A stretch of 64,000 bases of DNA from JACJWR01 sp964547485 (GTDB lineage Bacteria > Actinomycetota > Actinomycetes > S36-B12 > UBA10799): assembly GCA_964547485.1 (NCBI GenBank), contig CAZJNU010000003.1, positions 31,053 through 95,052 of the forward strand, read 5' to 3'. Made by a program: the position numbers and the translations under genes. This document shows positions 24,342 to 33,386 of the stretch, in pieces (position 1 is the stretch's first letter; every line of letters begins with the position of its first letter). The notes beneath the pieces are model-generated. The model searched no databases and had not been told where the DNA came from. It saw nothing but the letters and a program-made list of their open reading frames with translations.

Positions 24342-24880
24342 CCCGGCATGCTAACCATCTTGATCCTGGACCGCCCCTGGCCTATGCTTGGGACGTAGCC
24401 CCCGACGCAGCGTGCCTAGGCATGACGGTCGGGGTTTCCATTTGTGGCAGCTAACGCAAGCGAATCCTTCGCCACGGAATCTCGGCATCCCTACAGTCGC
24501 TCAGACCCCCAGAAAGCATCAGGTGTGCCCCGGACGATGAATCCGGGGCACACCTGACCGCAGTAGGGGGGGCTGGAGCCGTCGGCCGCTTCGCGGCCTC
24601 CTCCCAAATCCTGGCGGCGCTCCCGGACGTCATAGGGGTGCGGGTGAAGGTTTGGCAGGTGCCGAAGACGGGTCTGATGCGGTACGTGCGCGGCGACGTT
24701 CGCGCCATGTCTGCCGCCATCATCAGAGCCCTCCGCGGTACGTCGAGATCGCCTCAAGATGCACTCCGTCACCCGAGGACGTGGTGTTCGACAACTCCAT
24801 ATGCGCATATGTCTCGCCTGATTTTGAGGGGCTCAACGGAGATATCTCTAGCGTCCGCCTCGCGAGAAGGACAGCAAGAC
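24342..24880. other. Intergenic region, 539 bp, with hairpins
   Basis: Holds a 7-bp stem (CCCCGAC ... GTCGGGG near 24400-24437, with TGCCTAGGCA in its loop), a perfect 15-bp hairpin (24520-24556) and a 14-bp palindrome CATATGCGCATATG (24798-24811). A plus-strand stretch at about 24545-24740 shows G/C third-position bias (for example AAIIRALRG) and may be a gene relic, but no family is recognised. Confidence 0.5.
24520..24556 (-). terminator. Perfect 15-bp hairpin, probable terminator
   Basis: CAGGTGTGCCCCGGA, a 7-nt loop, then the exact complement. It lies 3' of the minus-strand Fic gene and in the region upstream of the Abi-like gene. There is no long U-tract, as is common for actinobacterial terminators, so it may work in both directions. 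Confidence 0.55.
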
Positions 24881-26365
24881 CTACGGCATGCGCAACTTGA
24901 CGTCCTCCCCCACGACGGCAGGATCGTCGTAGGCGTGTGTGCGGCGAAGCATGGCGTCGGCGCCGTCGAACGTTCGCCAGTCGATCACTCTGGTCCATCG
25001 CTGGGCGAAGTCCAGCACGGCCAGGAGAGCCTGGCCGTGGCCGTTGGCGTTGCTGACGCCGCGCAGCCCTCGGAGGTAGTCGTTGCGGTAGATGCTGGGA
25101 ATGACGATGCGGACCTGGCCAGCAGCGGACAGTGCAGCATTCGAGATGAGGCGCGCGGTGCGGCCATTGCCGTCGTAGAACGGGTGGCACTCGGTGATGA
25201 CCAGCATCAGCGCTGCGGCACGCTGGAAGGCATCGGTGACAGGCGCGAAGGTGTCGAACCCGCGCAAGAGGGTCCCTTCGAGCAGGTCGGCCTCGACGAA
25301 CTTGTGGGCGCCGAAGCAATTGTCGACGTCCGTGAACAGGCCGGGTCGCATGTCGGGCCGCGCAGCCATGAGGACGCGGTGGACGTCTCGCAGCTGCTCG
25401 AGGAACTCCTCGCCGGACCGCGAAGCGTGCGCGCGCATCATCGGATCGACAGCGATGCGGTAGGTGGCCTGTACATCGTGGGCGTCTGCGGGCCGCGCCG
25501 GTGAGACTTCGCCGTCGATGGCGATGCGGACGGCCTCCTTCACATCGAACTTGGTGCCCTCGATGAAGTTCGAGAAGTAGGCCTCGAAGAACGGCAGCCA
25601 CTCCCACCGGTCGCCTTCCGAGTTGCGCGGGGTGGGTGCGGTGTCAAGTAGAAGGTCACGGAAGCGGGAGAACAGCACGATGCGCCGCTGGTCGAACGGT
25701 GCACCGGCCATCCGCGCCTTCAAACGAGCATGCCTGGGGCCCTTTCCGCGGTAGGTGCCCAGCAATGCCGCAAGCAACTCCCTGACCGTCTCAGCCGGCG
25801 CCGACGGCAGGGAGGGCCGGATGAGGTCGAGCTCAGCGAGCAGGGCGGCCAGGTGTCCGGTGCCGCCCGACTGCGCCTCGGAGTCGATCCGCGACTCGAC
25901 GGCTTCACGCCCCGCCGGCCGGGCCGGTCGGCCCACGACCGGGCGGCCAGGGGTGGGAAGGTTCTCGACAAGGCTGCGGACCGTGCCCGATAGGTGGAGC
26001 CCCTCGAGGAACGGCAGGTCTCCGGGCAGTGGTCCCGCTCCGACGCGTGCCGAGACGGTGAGACCCGGCAGGACCAGATCCGCCTTGCGACCCGGCTCCG
26101 AGTGGCAGACGAACAGCAAGCCGTCCACGAGTTCGCCGCGGGTGAAGGCCGACCGATCGCAGATCACGGCATCAGGCCAGTAGCGGGCCGCCAGCTCGAA
26201 GCGATGCTTGCGGATGGCGTCCGGAACCGGCAGGGAAGCACCGGACAGGTAGATTCCCCTGCCGACCTGCGTGATGCGACCCGCCTTCGCCTGGCGGGAC
26301 AGGCTCGCCCGGTTGCCCTTGGTCGCGTAAAGAAGCTTGCCGGCGGGGTTCGGAGCACCGTTCAT
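24881..26365 (-). CDS. AbiEi-like/Fic fusion protein (AMPylase with built-in inhibitory motif)
   Basis: Start ATG 26365 gives 494 residues; an upstream frame is open but non-homologous. Residues ~5-140 resemble the winged-helix and second domain of AbiEi-type (type IV) antitoxin/regulator proteins: LSRQAKAGRITQVGRGIYLSG and RYWPDAVICDRSAF. Residues ~225-480 are Fic: the core HPFYDGNGRTAR (residues 394-405) matches HxFx(D/E)GNGRxxR, with the catalytic His. SNFIEG (265-270) fits the (S/T)xxxE(G/N) inhibitory helix upstream of the core, as in class II Fic proteins. Target transfer of AMP to a protein is expected. Regulation by self-inhibition and possibly DNA binding is inferred. Confidence 0.88.
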   Translation of the reverse strand: MNGAPNPAGKLLYATKGNRASLSRQAKAGRITQVGRGIYLSGASLPVPDAIRKHRFELAARYWPDAVICDRSAFTRGELVDGLLFVCHSEPGRKADLVLPGLTVSARVGAGPLPGDLPFLEGLHLSGTVRSLVENLPTPGRPVVGRPARPAGREAVESRIDSEAQSGGTGHLAALLAELDLIRPSLPSAPAETVRELLAALLGTYRGKGPRHARLKARMAGAPFDQRRIVLFSRFRDLLLDTAPTPRNSEGDRWEWLPFFEAYFSNFIEGTKFDVKEAVRIAIDGEVSPARPADAHDVQATYRIAVDPMMRAHASRSGEEFLEQLRDVHRVLMAARPDMRPGLFTDVDNCFGAHKFVEADLLEGTLLRGFDTFAPVTDAFQRAAALMLVITECHPFYDGNGRTARLISNAALSAAGQVRIVIPSIYRNDYLRGLRGVSNANGHGQALLAVLDFAQRWTRVIDWRTFDGADAMLRRTHAYDDPAVVGEDVKLRMP

Positions 26366-27080
26366 GCCGAAACTCGCTCCCCTCCAGGGCCGGGTGGCAA
26401 CATCTACACCGATATTAGCCCCGTGGAGCAACAACTTCGGCCATATCGACGCCGGGCTTTCGGTGCGGCTAGGCAGACTCTTCGGGCCCAAGTGTTGCTC
26501 GCAAACGGGCCTTTGAGGCTCACGTCTTGCCAACGATGGGCGCGCCCCCAAGGGTTCGCCGGTTCATGTTGCTCGGCGGCACAGTACGTGGTGGAGGGAC
26601 CTGACGCGTTCGACTCAGGACGGGATCAGCGCCCGCAGCAGCACCCCACTGTTGAGGAAGCGGGCATCGCGGTCGCTCGACCCGGCGAGCCGGCCCAGAA
26701 ACCCTCGAGCACGCCCGGGATGGGCAGGCTCGGGAAGGTGCGGCCCTCGGCGCGCCTTGGCCCGCAGGTCGCCGTAGGCCCAGCCTGCTGGGTATCACAG
26801 GAGACGGTCGCGAAGGACCTGCAGGACCGGGCATCACGGCTGTGTGCCCGTGGGGCCCACAGACGGCGAGTGCGAGCAGCTCCCAAGGCCGCGCGATGAG
26901 CCCGCCAGCCAGAGGCGCAAGGCGGCGATCACGAGGTCCCGGTCGGTCGAAGTTCGCGGATTGAACACGTCGACGATCGAACGTGCAGCGCCGTACGGGC
27001 CGATCCTGGCGGCGGGCCGGCACCGTCGGGAAAGGGTCGGGAAACTCCGACCCGGGTTCTACATGTCATACCCGGAAACG
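26366..27080. other. Intergenic region, about 715 bp, with a gene relic
   Basis: No intact gene. On the minus strand about 26616-26790 a frame ending in TGA has strong G/C third-position bias (YGDLRAKARRGPHLPEP ... DARFLNSGVLLRALIPS) and a TGA upstream; it looks like the tail of a decayed gene of unknown family. The rest is non-coding by appearance. Confidence 0.45.
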
Positions 27081-27109
27081 CGGAAACCCCCCAAATAGGG
27101 GGGTTTCCG
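27081..27109 (-). terminator. Terminator of the initiator tRNA gene
   Basis: CGGAAACCCCCC, loop AAATA, GGGGGGTTTCCG: a 12-bp perfect stem, 24 bp downstream of the tRNA in its direction of transcription. Confidence 0.85.
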
Positions 27110-27132
27110 GACAGCACGTGGCTGCTGAAAAG

Positions 27133-27206
27133 TAGCGGGGGCAGGATTTGAACCTGCGACCTCTGGGTTATGAGCCCAGCGAGCTACCGAGCTGCTCCAC
27201 CCCGCG
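27133..27206 (-). tRNA. Initiator tRNA-Met (anticodon CAT)
   Basis: 74 bases without encoded CCA. Anticodon CAT (complement of 27170-27172) sits in a stem with the three G-C pairs (GGG ... CCC) that mark initiator tRNAs. The first acceptor pair is C-U, i.e. unpaired, another initiator feature. D-arm AGCAGCTCGGTAGCT and T-arm GCAGG-TTCAAAT-CCTGC are canonical. It borders a toxin-rich stretch, so it could have served as an integration site, though no integrase is in view. Confidence 0.96.
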
Positions 27207-27294
27207 TCGGACCTTGCGGTCAGGGACGAGCATACCTGTCAGTCGCGGGCTCCAACTCACCTGGGTCCAGGGCGTCGGTGCGACGACCGCGATA

Positions 27295-29298
27295 TCACCG
27301 CCGCGCGGGCAGCCGGACCGCAGTGGCAAGCGACGCAATCCCATCACCACGCGCAGTCACCGCACGCAGCTTGATCAGGTACCTTCGGCCGTTCAGGAGG
27401 CCGCGCACCACGACAGGACTTGTCGCGTCCGCCGGTGACAGGGCGCGCCAGGTTGTCCAGGATCGCCCGCCGTTGAGTGACGTCGCGTACTTGTAATTGC
27501 GAATGGTTCCTGTTGCCGCCGCAGGCGCCCGGAACGAGAGGATTGCCGATCGGTCGCGGGCGCTGGCCACGAGCCGAGTAGGGGCGGACGGCAGTCGGAC
27601 GGGAGGCGTCGGGGTGACGGTCAACGTCGGAGTCGGCGTCGGCGTCGGGGTTGGCGTCGGGGTTGGCGTCGGAGCGGGCGTAGGCGTTGGCGTCGGCGAG
27701 CCGCCGGCGAACTCCACCAGCTCGGCATACTTCGGGCTCGTGCCTTGGTCGGGAAACTCCAGCGCACCCCACGAGCCGAACCGGGAGTACGGTCCAGAGT
27801 CGCTGAAATGCATGAACAGGGCGTTGTCGGTGCCAGCCTGCCACCGCCGGAGATACACCCGGTAGGCGTCGCCCATGGCAGCAGAACGATTGGCCCGGGT
27901 GAATAGCGAAGTCAACGCGGCGTTGCCGGGATCGCCGGCGAGATGCTGGCCACCCTCGTAGCCGACCAGACGCTTACCCCGCTGCCGGGCCAGGGCCGCA
28001 TGGTTCGCCGTCCAGACATCGACTTCGGACGTCTGGGAAACAGCCAGCCGAGTGAACACTTCAGCTTCAGTCCAGCGGGAGATAGTCGCCGCTTCCGCAG
28101 GGTCGAATGGATTCGCCCTCGGCACTCCCAGATAGGGCGCGATCGCCACCTCGTCGGTGGCGTCCGTCGCCCCAGCCGCATTGAGCCGCTGCTCCAACAC
28201 CCAGGCGTTGGCCGCCTGACCCGCCAGCACTCGGACGAAGGGTCGACCGGACGATGCGAATCCCTGCGCGACCGCCGCCATCGCCGAGACGTGTCGTTGA
28301 CCCACCCGCAGCTGAAGGCCGAGGAAGGCGTCCCCGCCGCCTAGCCCAAGTCGCTGACCCTCTGCGGCGAGATCGTGGAAGGACCGGAAAATCGGGTTCC
28401 ACGTCTCGTTGGAGAACTCGTAGCGAGGGGTAAGTCCCGGGGCGAGCGACGCGGCGACCACCCTCGCGTGGCAGGTCACCCACTCCTGTGACGCCTCATG
28501 GGGGATGGTGAACCACGGGTCAGCACCGAGGGTGTTGGCCAGCTGGACCATCCTCTCCACGCTGACACCGCTGGCAGTTCCCTGCGAGTAGGAGGACGGC
28601 AGCGTCCGGTTTTCGCAGCTGAACGTTCGAATGGGGTCGGCGAAGGTGGAATTCGTTCGCTGCCAGTCCATCAGGCGAATGGCACGGTAGGGCGCGAGTT
28701 GACGAAGGTAGGCCGCGCGGAAGGTGGCGGTCGGCGACTCCCCTGGGACGGTGACCCGCACCGCCCGCACTGGGTCCGCCGGATCGGTGGCCCGCAGGTT
28801 GAGCAGCACCAGCGAATGTCCGTCCAGCGTCACCTGTCCGACGCCGCCGCTGCTGCCACCGGAGCCATCGCCAAACGTGGTGCCGTTGATGTCGAACGAG
28901 CCACGACCACTCCAACTCACCGCGTAGGTCCCGGCCGGGTAACGCACTTCCGCGAGCACCGAGCTCCCGAATTGGCCGGGGGCGAGTTGGGCCGGCCAGC
29001 CATCGCGGCGCAACACCAGCGCACGGCCGGATCCCCAGGCACCGCCGACCTGCTGAGGGACCCAATCACCGGCCTGGTCCATCAGGTTGGCAAACGGCAC
29101 GAGGCCGTCGTAGTAGGTAACCGCACCGAGATTGGTGCCGAGGTTCCCCGCTACCGTCGAGGTCACAGCGGGCTCCGCTGCAGTCGCGACCGGTGGCGAC
29201 GGGTCTATGGCACCTACCGGACCTACCGCGGCGAGGGTCAGCACCAGCCCACCAACCACCGCACCAACCGCTGCGGCGAGCCGAGTGGACCTCGCCAT
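27295..29298 (-). CDS. Secreted glycosidase-like protein with Pro-Thr linker and Fn3 domain
   Basis: Start ATG 29298 has GGGAGG 8 bp upstream; 667 residues. Signal peptide ~1-31. The main domain (~45-530) belongs to a group often labelled cellulose-binding protein: MDWQRTNST, GADPWFTIPH and YEFSNETWNP. Glu298 in SNETW and Glu448 in GYEGGQHL are placed like the acid/base and nucleophile of clan GH-A (beta/alpha)8 glycosidases; this is an inference. Then a PT-rich linker (~532-565) and a fibronectin type III domain (~567-667: PSAPTRLVASARDRSAILSF). It probably acts on extracellular polysaccharide. Confidence 0.8.
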   Translation of the reverse strand: MARSTRLAAAVGAVVGGLVLTLAAVGPVGAIDPSPPVATAAEPAVTSTVAGNLGTNLGAVTYYDGLVPFANLMDQAGDWVPQQVGGAWGSGRALVLRRDGWPAQLAPGQFGSSVLAEVRYPAGTYAVSWSGRGSFDINGTTFGDGSGGSSGGVGQVTLDGHSLVLLNLRATDPADPVRAVRVTVPGESPTATFRAAYLRQLAPYRAIRLMDWQRTNSTFADPIRTFSCENRTLPSSYSQGTASGVSVERMVQLANTLGADPWFTIPHEASQEWVTCHARVVAASLAPGLTPRYEFSNETWNPIFRSFHDLAAEGQRLGLGGGDAFLGLQLRVGQRHVSAMAAVAQGFASSGRPFVRVLAGQAANAWVLEQRLNAAGATDATDEVAIAPYLGVPRANPFDPAEAATISRWTEAEVFTRLAVSQTSEVDVWTANHAALARQRGKRLVGYEGGQHLAGDPGNAALTSLFTRANRSAAMGDAYRVYLRRWQAGTDNALFMHFSDSGPYSRFGSWGALEFPDQGTSPKYAELVEFAGGSPTPTPTPAPTPTPTPTPTPTPTPTLTVTPTPPVRLPSAPTRLVASARDRSAILSFRAPAAATGTIRNYKYATSLNGGRSWTTWRALSPADATSPVVVRGLLNGRRYLIKLRAVTARGDGIASLATAVRLPARR
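27608..27700 (-). repeat. (Pro-Thr)n-coding simple repeat
   Basis: Six-base GTCGGG/GTCGGC-type units encode the PTPTPT linker in the glycosidase-like protein. It is the same kind of tract as in the CBM2 protein at 5.3 kb, probably from independent slippage. Confidence 0.8.
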
Positions 29299-29340
29299 GC
29301 TTGCCACCTCCCGCGCAGTCGGCTCGATCGGGAAGGCGAG

Positions 29341-30372
29341 CTACAACTGCTCTGACGGTAGTTGCACCGATCGCGCGACGGAATCGGCAAATCGGTCGAA
29401 CTGGTGGGTCTTCGCGGCCAACTCGGCCCGGGCATGTTCGTACTGAGCGGCCAACCGGTCGATGAACTCCGCCGCAGACGGGATGTCATTTACCGCCCCG
29501 ATCCCCTGCCCGCACCCCCAGATGTCCGCCCAGGCCTTGGCGCTCTGGTTACCGCCGGAGCCGAAGTCCATCGCGGACGGATCTGCCTCGGGCAGGTTGT
29601 CGGGGTCCATTCCGGCGGCGATGATCGAGGCCCGCAGGTAGTTGCCGTGGATGCCGGTGAACAGGTTGGAGTTGACGATGTCCTCTGCACCCGACGCCAC
29701 GATTGCAGCTTTGTAGGCGGCCGAGGCACGGGCCTCACGGGTGGCGATGAAGGCAGAGCCGATGTAGGCGAGGTCGGCGCCCAGAGCCTGCGCGGACAGC
29801 ACTGCCCGGCCGGTGGCAATCGCCCCGGACAACACCACCGGTCCGTCGAACCAGGCGCGGATCTCCTGCACGAGTGCGAACGGTGACAGCGAACCCGCGT
29901 GCCCACCTGCCCCGGCGGCGACCGGGATCAGTCCATCAGCACCCTTCTCAATCGCCTTGTGGGCGTGCCGGCTGTTGATGATGTCGTGGAACACCAGACC
30001 GCCGTAGGAATGCGCGGCGGCGTTGACGTCTTCCGTGGCGCCGAGGGAGGTGATCACCACCGGAACCCGATACTTCACCATCAACTCGACGTCCTGCTCG
30101 AGCCGGGTGTTCGACCGATGGACGATCTGGTTGACCGCGAACGGGGCCGCAGGCTGGTCGGGATGCTCGCGATCCCACTGCGCCAATTCCTCGACGATCC
30201 GCGCGAGCCACTCGTCGAGTTGGCTCACCGGACGGGCGTTCAACGCAGGGAATGATCCGACGATGCCGGCGGTGCACTGGGCGATGACGAGGTCCGGGTT
30301 TGACACCAGGAACATCGGCGACGCCACGACCGGCAGTCGCAGCCGGTCGGCCAACGACGACGGCAGCGTCAC
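29341..30372 (-). CDS. Nitronate monooxygenase family flavoprotein
   Basis: 343 residues, TIM-barrel FMN enzyme of the 2-nitropropane dioxygenase/NMO family. LRLPVVASPMF opens the fold. GAGGHAGSLSPFALV carries the GxGGHxG motif with the catalytic His. LSGAIATGRAVLSAQALGADLAYIGSAFIATREA is the phosphate-binding and GTxF-like segment. Such enzymes oxidise propionate 3-nitronate or other alkyl nitronates; some relatives have other roles. Its start overlaps the stop of the UPF0182 gene by 4 bp, so the two are co-translated. Confidence 0.92.
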   Translation of the reverse strand: MTLPSSLADRLRLPVVASPMFLVSNPDLVIAQCTAGIVGSFPALNARPVSQLDEWLARIVEELAQWDREHPDQPAAPFAVNQIVHRSNTRLEQDVELMVKYRVPVVITSLGATEDVNAAAHSYGGLVFHDIINSRHAHKAIEKGADGLIPVAAGAGGHAGSLSPFALVQEIRAWFDGPVVLSGAIATGRAVLSAQALGADLAYIGSAFIATREARASAAYKAAIVASGAEDIVNSNLFTGIHGNYLRASIIAAGMDPDNLPEADPSAMDFGSGGNQSAKAWADIWGCGQGIGAVNDIPSAAEFIDRLAAQYEHARAELAAKTHQFDRFADSVARSVQLPSEQL

Positions 30373-33359
30373 GGCGACTCCCCCATCAACGACGCCGCCT
30401 GCGCGCTGGGAGTTGGCGCTGGCACGGCGGTGGCCGAAGGAGCAGGCGCGACCGCGCCCTGAGCCAGTGCCTGGGCCTTCTTGATCGCCTCGGCGAGTCG
30501 CTTCTGGGCCTCTCCGTAGGCGGCGAAGTCACCGTTGCGCAAGGCGGTCTCACCCTCGTCGAACGCCCGCTGGACGTCGGCCAACGCCTTCTCCAACTCG
30601 GTGTTGGGCGCAGGCTGTGGGGTGTTGCCGTCGGCGGCCCCGTTGTCCGGTTGGGTGCTATCGGTACCCGCCGCGGTCCCAAACACCGTGGCCAGAGACG
30701 CCGACAAGGTGTCCTCAAAGCCGACCTTGTTACCGAACGACACCAGCACCTTGCGCAGCAGCGGATAGCCACCGGTGGACGCCTGGACGTACACCGGCTC
30801 CACGTACAACATGCCGCCGCCAACCGGCAAAGACAGCAGGTTGCCCAGTTCCACCTCGGATCCGCCTCGTCTCAACAACGACAACTGGGAGGCGACTTCG
30901 GGGTCGGATTCGAAGGTGTTCTGCACCTGCACCGGACCAGGAATCGTGGTGTTGCGAGGGAGCTGCAGGACCCGGAAAACCCCATAACCCTCCCCCGGAG
31001 CCGAGTCCACCGCCATGAAGGCGGCAAGTGTCTGCCGTTTCGCCGGCGAGTAGGCCGTCGTCAGCGAGAACGCCGAATCCTTCTGCCCAGGCATCCGCAG
31101 CGTCAGATAGTAGGGCGGCTGGTACTGGTTCGACTGCCGATCGGTCGGGTCGTTCGGGATGATCCAGAAGTCCTGGCCGTTGTAGAAGGCCGCCGGATCA
31201 GAGACGTGGTAGCGGCTGTAGATGAGCCGCTGCACCTTGAACAGATCCTCCGGGTAGCGCACGTGCGCGACCAGTTCGGCGTTCATTTCCGACTTCGGTT
31301 TCACCACGCCAGGAAACGCCTTCTGCCAGGTCTTGAGAATCGGGTCCGACTCGTCCCAGGCATACAGGTTGACGGTGCCGTCGTAGGCATCGACCACCGC
31401 CTTGACCGAGTTGCGCATGTAGTTCACATAGTTCTGCGGCTGCACGAAGACATTGGTGGCGGTCGCATTGATGGAGTCCGAGGTGGCGTCGTTGAGGTTC
31501 ACCAGAGTGGCGTAGGGGTACTGGTCGGTATCGGTGTAGGCGTCCAGAATCCAGACGATCCGGCCGTTGACCACCGCCGAATACGGGTCGCCATCGGGCA
31601 CCAGCCAGGGCGCGACCTTGGCCAACCGCTCCCGCGGGGTGCGGTCCCACATGATTCGAGAATCTTGGTTGACCAGGTCGGACAGCAGAATGTTTGGTTC
31701 GCCGAACTTGGCCGCGAACAGCAGCTTGTTCAACGGCGACCCGACCGGAACCCCGCCCTTGCCTTGATAGGTGTTGTTCCGCTGCCCGGTCGGGGAGGTG
31801 TCGTCGGGGTAGTCCAACTCCCGCGGCGTCGAGTCCGCCGGACCGCCGACGATCGAGTAGTCCGGGGACTTCTCACCGAAATACACCCGCGGTTGGTCGA
31901 TCGTCAGCTTGCCGCGCGGCGGGATGTCCTCCTCGAAGAAGGCTGGCGTTCCACTCGAAGTGGCGGTGTTGTCGTAGGCCGCTACGAAGCCATAGCCGTG
32001 GGTGTAGACGACGTGGTCATTGGCCCAGTTCCGTTGCGAATCCGGGATCCCGGCAAGGTCCAATTCCCGGACCGATACGACCGCTCCGCGCTGCTGGTCG
32101 TTGACCTGTCCGGCCTCATTCTTCTCGCCCAATTGGTAGCGGTCGATGTCCAACGTGTCGGGGAAGGAATAGAACCCGCGGATTTGTTGCAGTGCCCGGT
32201 AGGTCGGCGAGACGATCGACGGGTCCAGCAGCCGCACGTTCGCAATCGTGCCGCGATCCTTTGCGATCGCCGCAGCGTTCGGCTCGGCTGTCGCGGCGTA
32301 GTCCTGCGTCTGGACGTTTTCGAGTCCGTAGGCCTGCCTGGTGGCGGCGATATTGCGTGAGATGTACTCCTGCTCCCGCACCAACTCGCTCGGCTTCACC
32401 TGGAACTGCTGCACCACTGCCGGGTAGATCCCACCGATGACCAGCGCCGAGACCACCATCAGTCCGAGACCGGCCATCGCGACTGTCCAGATCTTGCGGA
32501 ACATGTTGACGAAGAACAGCAGTGCCACGATCAGTGCAACGAACATCAGGATCGTCTTGGCCGGCAACAGAGCATTGACATCGCGGTACTTCAACCCGGT
32601 GAAACCGAGCAGCAAGTCGTCGTCCTTGACCGCCAGGCCGAACCTGTCCAGGAAGTAGTCACCTGCCTTGACCAGCATCATCAGGCCGAGGATCAGCGAC
32701 ACCTGCACCCGCGCGGCCCGCGACATCCGGTCGCCCGGTGACTGCAGCCGAATGCCGCCGTAGAGATAGTTCACGACCAGGTTGACCAGCAGCATCACGA
32801 ACAGCACGGCGAACAGGAAACCGAGCACGAATCTGATGAAAGGGTAGGTGAAGACCCAGAAGCCGACGTCAATGCCGAAATGCTGGTCAGCGACGTTGAA
32901 CGGCGTGGCGTTACGCCAGAGCAGCCACAGTTTCCACTGGCCGGCGGCAGAGATCCCGGCTAGCAACCCGAGCACGATCGAGACCACCAGCAGGATCGCC
33001 TTGCGCAGCGGCTCCAGACCGAGCCGGTAGCGATCCAAACCCTGCTGCTCCAGCGTGTCGGCGGGGAAGAAAGGCCGCTGCCGGTAGGCGAACCACATGG
33101 ACAGCGCGACCGCTAGCGCCATGGCCAGACCGAAGCCCACGAACATCACGACTTTGGTGACCAACTGGGTGGTGAACACCGTCGACTGATCCACCGACTG
33201 GAACCAGAGCAGGTCGGTGTAGAAGCCGGTGAAGATCATGAACAGCACCGCCAGCACGCCCAAAACCAACACAGTCGGGAGCAGGACCCGACCCCGACCT
33301 CGGGGGGCTGGTTCCTGCGGCTCGGAGGCGGCGGCGGAGGAGGGGGTGGCGAACGTCAC
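30369..33359 (-). CDS. UPF0182 family large membrane protein
   Basis: 996 residues from GTG. The N-terminal third has about seven TM segments (LLPTVLVLGVLAVLFMIFTGFYTDLLWF opens the first). A large extracytoplasmic region of ~550 residues follows, including VYTHGYGFVAAYDN and VWILDAYTDTDQYPYATLV. An acidic and then Ala/Pro-rich tail has a short coiled coil (ALADVRAFDEGETAL-like). This is the actinobacterial UPF0182 family (Rv3193c orthologue). Function is unknown; an envelope role is likely. It is divergent to the PPA1309-type gene with only 27 bp between starts. Confidence 0.95.
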   Translation of the reverse strand: MTFATPSSAAASEPQEPAPRGRGRVLLPTVLVLGVLAVLFMIFTGFYTDLLWFQSVDQSTVFTTQLVTKVVMFVGFGLAMALAVALSMWFAYRQRPFFPADTLEQQGLDRYRLGLEPLRKAILLVVSIVLGLLAGISAAGQWKLWLLWRNATPFNVADQHFGIDVGFWVFTYPFIRFVLGFLFAVLFVMLLVNLVVNYLYGGIRLQSPGDRMSRAARVQVSLILGLMMLVKAGDYFLDRFGLAVKDDDLLLGFTGLKYRDVNALLPAKTILMFVALIVALLFFVNMFRKIWTVAMAGLGLMVVSALVIGGIYPAVVQQFQVKPSELVREQEYISRNIAATRQAYGLENVQTQDYAATAEPNAAAIAKDRGTIANVRLLDPSIVSPTYRALQQIRGFYSFPDTLDIDRYQLGEKNEAGQVNDQQRGAVVSVRELDLAGIPDSQRNWANDHVVYTHGYGFVAAYDNTATSSGTPAFFEEDIPPRGKLTIDQPRVYFGEKSPDYSIVGGPADSTPRELDYPDDTSPTGQRNNTYQGKGGVPVGSPLNKLLFAAKFGEPNILLSDLVNQDSRIMWDRTPRERLAKVAPWLVPDGDPYSAVVNGRIVWILDAYTDTDQYPYATLVNLNDATSDSINATATNVFVQPQNYVNYMRNSVKAVVDAYDGTVNLYAWDESDPILKTWQKAFPGVVKPKSEMNAELVAHVRYPEDLFKVQRLIYSRYHVSDPAAFYNGQDFWIIPNDPTDRQSNQYQPPYYLTLRMPGQKDSAFSLTTAYSPAKRQTLAAFMAVDSAPGEGYGVFRVLQLPRNTTIPGPVQVQNTFESDPEVASQLSLLRRGGSEVELGNLLSLPVGGGMLYVEPVYVQASTGGYPLLRKVLVSFGNKVGFEDTLSASLATVFGTAAGTDSTQPDNGAADGNTPQPAPNTELEKALADVQRAFDEGETALRNGDFAAYGEAQKRLAEAIKKAQALAQGAVAPAPSATAVPAPTPSAQAASLMGESP

Positions 33360-33386
33360 CGCCCCACCCTACGAGAGGGTGACGAC

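Noticed and set aside
24545..24740. A plus-strand gene in the gap before the Fic gene
   Set aside because: Codon bias is suggestive, but there is no start signal, no family and the frame dissolves downstream; kept only as a possible relic.
30300..32360. A 686-codon open frame opposite the UPF0182 gene
   Set aside because: It is antisense to a clearly conserved gene, Arg/Val/Gly-rich, with no family resemblance. Long antisense frames are expected in very GC-rich DNA.
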